8,364 nucleotides of DNA from the NCBI GenBank assembly GCA_041672465.1, contig JBAYZO010000064.1:1-8364 (forward strand), written 5' to 3'. A model generated the notes under the pieces. The model searched no databases. It saw only the letters and a list, made by a program, of their open reading frames with translations, and was not told where the DNA came from. This DNA is from UBA1206 sp041672465 (lineage in GTDB: Bacteria; Bacillota; Clostridia; Oscillospirales; CAG-382). Positions 6,361 through 8,364 of this stretch are shown here, in pieces. How positions within the stretch are numbered: the first letter of the stretch is position 1; every line of letters starts with the position of its first letter. The translations under genes and the position numbers were made by a program.

Positions 6361-6390
6361 CTTACAAACAAAAAAGGGAAATTAAATATA

Positions 6391-6804
6391 ATGAGACTTA
6401 AAACGAAACAAGTTGCAAGTTGGATTACAATGGAAGACGTTGACGGAAATAAATGCCGGTTCCTTGTTGTGCCGTTAACTCCGAAACAAGTCAACACAAT
6501 GTTAAACAATGCTACAGAATCTGAATGGGATAAAGGTCAGCGGTTTGAAAGTTTGAATGGTGTAAAATACAGAACCAACAAGCTTATAAAGGCCATTCAG
6601 GATTGGGAAGGCGTTGAAGACGAAGACGGCAACGAGCTTGAATGCAATGACAAAAACAAAGAAATTCTTTATCTGAATAATCCGGGCTTTACAGATGCGT
6701 TAATTGCAAAGATCGATGCAATTTACGAATTTCAGCTTAAGAAGGACGAAGAAGACACAAAAAACTTGCCAAATGGGCCAGATGGAACGCTGTCCCGGGA
6801 GTAG
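6391..6804 (+). CDS. Tail assembly chaperone, short form (lambda gpG equivalent)
   Basis: This 137-residue protein is the unshifted product of a tail assembly chaperone gene. In lambda-like phages this protein (gpG) binds the tape measure during tube assembly and is absent from the virion. It is identified by its place between tube and tape measure genes and by a -1 slippery heptamer near its 3' end. It starts MRLKTKQVASWITMEDVDG, has a PLTPKQVNTMLNN helix and a KLIKAIQDWEGVED segment at about 68-81, and ends in a charged stretch (KKDEEDTKN). I chose the ATG at 6391 over the ATG at 6322: the latter lies inside the hairpin and would add 23 residues encoded by it, while 6391 has AAAAAGGGAA at 6371-6380. 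Together with its shifted form it should be made from one mRNA. Confidence 0.8.
   Translation: MRLKTKQVASWITMEDVDGNKCRFLVVPLTPKQVNTMLNNATESEWDKGQRFESLNGVKYRTNKLIKAIQDWEGVEDEDGNELECNDKNKEILYLNNPGFTDALIAKIDAIYEFQLKKDEEDTKNLPNGPDGTLSRE
6759..6796 (+). promoter_or_regulatory. Programmed -1 ribosomal frameshift site: A AAA AAC plus possible downstream stem
   Basis: A AAA AAC at 6759-6765 matches the X XXY YYZ rule in the reading frame of the chaperone gene. It lies between the -1 frame stop at 6740 and the zero-frame stop at 6804, the only interval where a slip can give the long product. Nine bases downstream, GGGCCAG (6775-6781) can pair with CTGTCCC (6790-6796) with one C-T mismatch and an eight-base loop. 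This is a plausible stimulatory hairpin, though modest. The frequency of shifting cannot be judged from sequence. Confidence 0.82.
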
Positions 6805-7094
6805 TCTGTGACTGTAAGGCCTGTTCGTATACTTATGATGGTAAACCGCCATGCAATGATTGTGAAATACCAAGACTAAATGACGATAACACTCTTGCGT
6901 GGGAAATATGGAAAGTTGGCAATCAGTTCGACAGGCCTTTAGGGTTCGGAGTTGTTGGGCCAATCACAACAAGTAGTGTTTTGAATTTATGCGAACAGTA
7001 TGACGCAACAATTGAAGACTTTGAAAAAATCTTGTTAATTGAAGATATTATTTGGCCAACAATAAATAAAAGTTCCGATAAAGAAGGAAAATAG
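6765..7094 (+). CDS. Tail assembly chaperone, -1 frameshift extension (lambda gpG-T T-part equivalent), zinc-ribbon like
   Basis: This is the -1 frame continuation of the gene at 6391. The joint product, 6391-6765 then 6765-7091, is about 234 residues (125 + 109). The -1 frame opens only after a TAA at 6738-6740 and has no usable start codon early on, so it must be reached by slippage. The extension carries CDCKAC and CNDC, a CxxC-x9-CxxC arrangement suggesting a zinc ribbon. An acidic and aromatic stretch follows (NTLAWEIWKVGNQF, then LGFGVVGP), then a helical end. That pattern recalls DUF1799-like small phage proteins that follow G-type genes. In lambda-like phages the fused G-T protein links the tape measure-chaperone complex to tube subunits. 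The stop at 7092-7094 overlaps the GGAG used by the tape measure gene. Confidence 0.8.
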   Translation, partial: LAKWARWNAVPGVVCDCKACSYTYDGKPPCNDCEIPRLNDDNTLAWEIWKVGNQFDRPLGFGVVGPITTSSVLNLCEQYDATIEDFEKILLIEDIIWPTINKSSDKEGK

Positions 7095-7106
7095 GAGACC
7101 GCACTT

Positions 7107-8364
7107 ATGCCGGGAATTAGATTCAAAGTAGACGGTTCAGAAATGAAAAGTTCGATTGCGAATATGCGTCGAAATTTGACTGATCTCGGTGTAAGTGCGA
7201 AAATGACGGAAAAAGAAATTTCTGCATTGGATAAAAAGGTTGGGCAGACTGCCGAATTAGAACGAAGACGCGGGGCCTTTGACAAACTTACAAAAAGCCT
7301 TGGGTTAAGCGGTATTGAAGCCGAACTTTTTGCTAAAAAATATAATATAAGCCTTGGTAAAGCCGCCAAAGACAAATCCATTGAACAGATGAATTATGAC
7401 CTTAAAACGTTAGGAATAACATCAAAGGTTACCGGAAACCAATTGGCTTCGTTTGAGAAAAAAATATCAAGAACAACCGTTCTTGATAAAAAGAAAAATG
7501 CCTTTGAAAGTTTAACAAAGAGTATGGGCTTAAGTACAAAAGAATCAGAAAAGTTTGCAAAACAATTTGGCATTAATTTAAAAGATGCCGATAAAAGTTT
7601 GATGGGATATATTAAATCAATTAATGGGATTACAAAAGCTATTGTTGGTTTGGCGGCTTCTTATGCTGCGTTAAAAGCATATCAATTTATCAAATCTTCC
7701 ACGATGGATGCTGCTCGTTATCAAGTTCTTGGTTCCGTATTGGAAACGGTCGGGGCAAATGCAGGTAAAACAAGAGGAGAAATGAATTCTCTTGCGAAAG
7801 ATGTGCAGGGAACGGGCATTTCCATGATTTCATCTCGTCAAGCGTTGATTCAAATGACGATTGCCGAACTTGATCTTACCAAAGCGACAGAATTGGCAAG
7901 ACTCGCTCAGCATGCGGCGGTTGTCGGCCAAATTAATTCTTCTGAAGCATTCCAAAATCTTGTTCGCGGCATTCAATCTGGCCAAACCGAAATTTTAAAA
8001 ACAATGGGTATAAATGTCAATTTTGATCGGGGATATAAAAAATTGGCACAAACATTAAAAAAGACAACGGCAGATTTAACCGAACAAGAAAAAGTAATAA
8101 GTCGTATGAATACAGTTTTGGCAGAAGGCGCAATGAGGGCCGGAATATATGAAGCTGCTATGGGCGATGTTGGTAAAAAAATTAGTTCTCTGCCAAGATA
8201 TGTCGAAGATCTTAAAGTAACCATTGGCGAACCATTTTTGCCGGGGTTGAATTTATTGGTCGATCAAGTAACATTATCCTTAAAGGATTTGAAAAAAGAA
8301 GCTGAAGACCCTGCCTTGCAAGCTTCGATTCTTGCGATAAGTGGCTTGTTTTTTGATTTGGCAA
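7107..8364 (+). CDS. Tail tape measure protein (3' partial)
   Basis: The gene runs off the right edge; 419 residues are visible. It follows the chaperone pair, and GGAG at 7094-7097 precedes its ATG. In siphovirus tails the tape measure sets tail length and is later released to help DNA cross the cell envelope. Residues 1-26 begin PGIRFKVDGSEMKSSI, a common tape measure opening. Residues 27-172 are two diverged tandem repeats of about 71-75 residues. Residues 175-194 (KAIVGLAASYAALKAYQF) are a hydrophobic helix that may span or enter a membrane. Residues 283-342 carry a segment typical of the family: LVRGIQSGQTEILKTMGINV, then LTEQEKVISRMNTVLAEG. Lys-rich helical content fits a long coiled structure. 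The remaining length and any C-terminal lysis domain lie outside the window. Confidence 0.87.
   Translation, partial: MPGIRFKVDGSEMKSSIANMRRNLTDLGVSAKMTEKEISALDKKVGQTAELERRRGAFDKLTKSLGLSGIEAELFAKKYNISLGKAAKDKSIEQMNYDLKTLGITSKVTGNQLASFEKKISRTTVLDKKKNAFESLTKSMGLSTKESEKFAKQFGINLKDADKSLMGYIKSINGITKAIVGLAASYAALKAYQFIKSSTMDAARYQVLGSVLETVGANAGKTRGEMNSLAKDVQGTGISMISSRQALIQMTIAELDLTKATELARLAQHAAVVGQINSSEAFQNLVRGIQSGQTEILKTMGINVNFDRGYKKLAQTLKKTTADLTEQEKVISRMNTVLAEGAMRAGIYEAAMGDVGKKISSLPRYVEDLKVTIGEPFLPGLNLLVDQVTLSLKDLKKEAEDPALQASILAISGLFFDLA
7185..7622 (+). repeat. Tandem protein repeat in the tape measure N-terminal region
   Basis: Residues 27-101 (7185-7409) and 102-172 (7410-7622) of the tape measure align over their whole length. 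Unit 1 begins LGVSAKMT and unit 2 LGITSKVT. RRRGAFDKLTKSLGLS aligns with KKKNAFESLTKSMGLS, and ELFAKKYNISLGKA with EKFAKQFGINLKDA. Unit 2 is about three residues shorter at its end. The DNA has diverged well beyond simple duplication, so the event is old. Confidence 0.82.

Noticed and set aside
6322..6390. Upstream ATG extending the chaperone by 23 residues
   Set aside because: The extension would be encoded by the hairpin, has no good ribosome-binding site, and 6391 has one.
6923..7381. Minus-strand open frame of 152 codons
   Set aside because: It crosses the chaperone extension and the tape measure start; its product is Leu/Ser-rich low-information sequence with no neighbours on that strand.
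1..8364. CRISPR array, diversity-generating retroelement, integrase or IS element
   Set aside because: No regularly spaced direct repeats, reverse transcriptase motifs, recombinase motifs or terminal inverted repeats were seen.

Overview
The window is a slice of the late (virion structure) gene cluster of a tailed double-stranded DNA phage or prophage. The gene order is that of a long-tailed, siphovirus-like particle. All supported genes are on the + strand, most are packed with overlaps or gaps of a few bases, and the DNA is AT-rich. No integrase, att site, tRNA, CRISPR array or IS element is visible. The host cannot be named from this sequence; the order capsid accessory protein, DnaT-like adaptor, head closure, gp10-like neck protein, DUF4128-type terminator, tube, frameshifted chaperone and tape measure is common in phages of Gram-negative bacteria and in metagenomic phages.

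Region 1 (start to 416) is the end of a small beta-rich protein, possibly a capsid decoration or cement protein. Region 2 (428-3074) is the accessory part: two closely related family 2 glycosyltransferases with helical C-terminal regions, separated by a 92-residue protein with a strongly acidic Glu/Pro tail. The three genes join through TAATG stop-start overlaps, so they look like one translationally coupled cassette placed between capsid and neck genes. Short tracts of the two glycosyltransferase genes are identical at DNA level around the catalytic motifs, while the rest has diverged.

Region 3 (3078-4881) holds the neck and tail-completion genes: DnaT-like head-tail adaptor, head-closure protein, HK97 gp10-like protein and tail terminator. 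Region 4 (4901-8364) holds the tail: a large major tail tube protein with inserted modules, a GC-rich hairpin in the only sizeable intergenic gap, a tail assembly chaperone with a clear -1 frameshift signal (A AAA AAC, with a possible downstream stem) making a longer zinc-ribbon form, and the 5' part of the tape measure protein, which carries a duplicated region of about 75 residues.

Together the genes would finish and close the filled head, cap the tail, and build the tail tube around the tape measure with the chaperones. The glycosyltransferase cassette probably modifies a virion protein or a host surface molecule; its target cannot be read from the sequence. No promoter or convincing factor-independent terminator was found, which fits one long late transcript starting outside the window.
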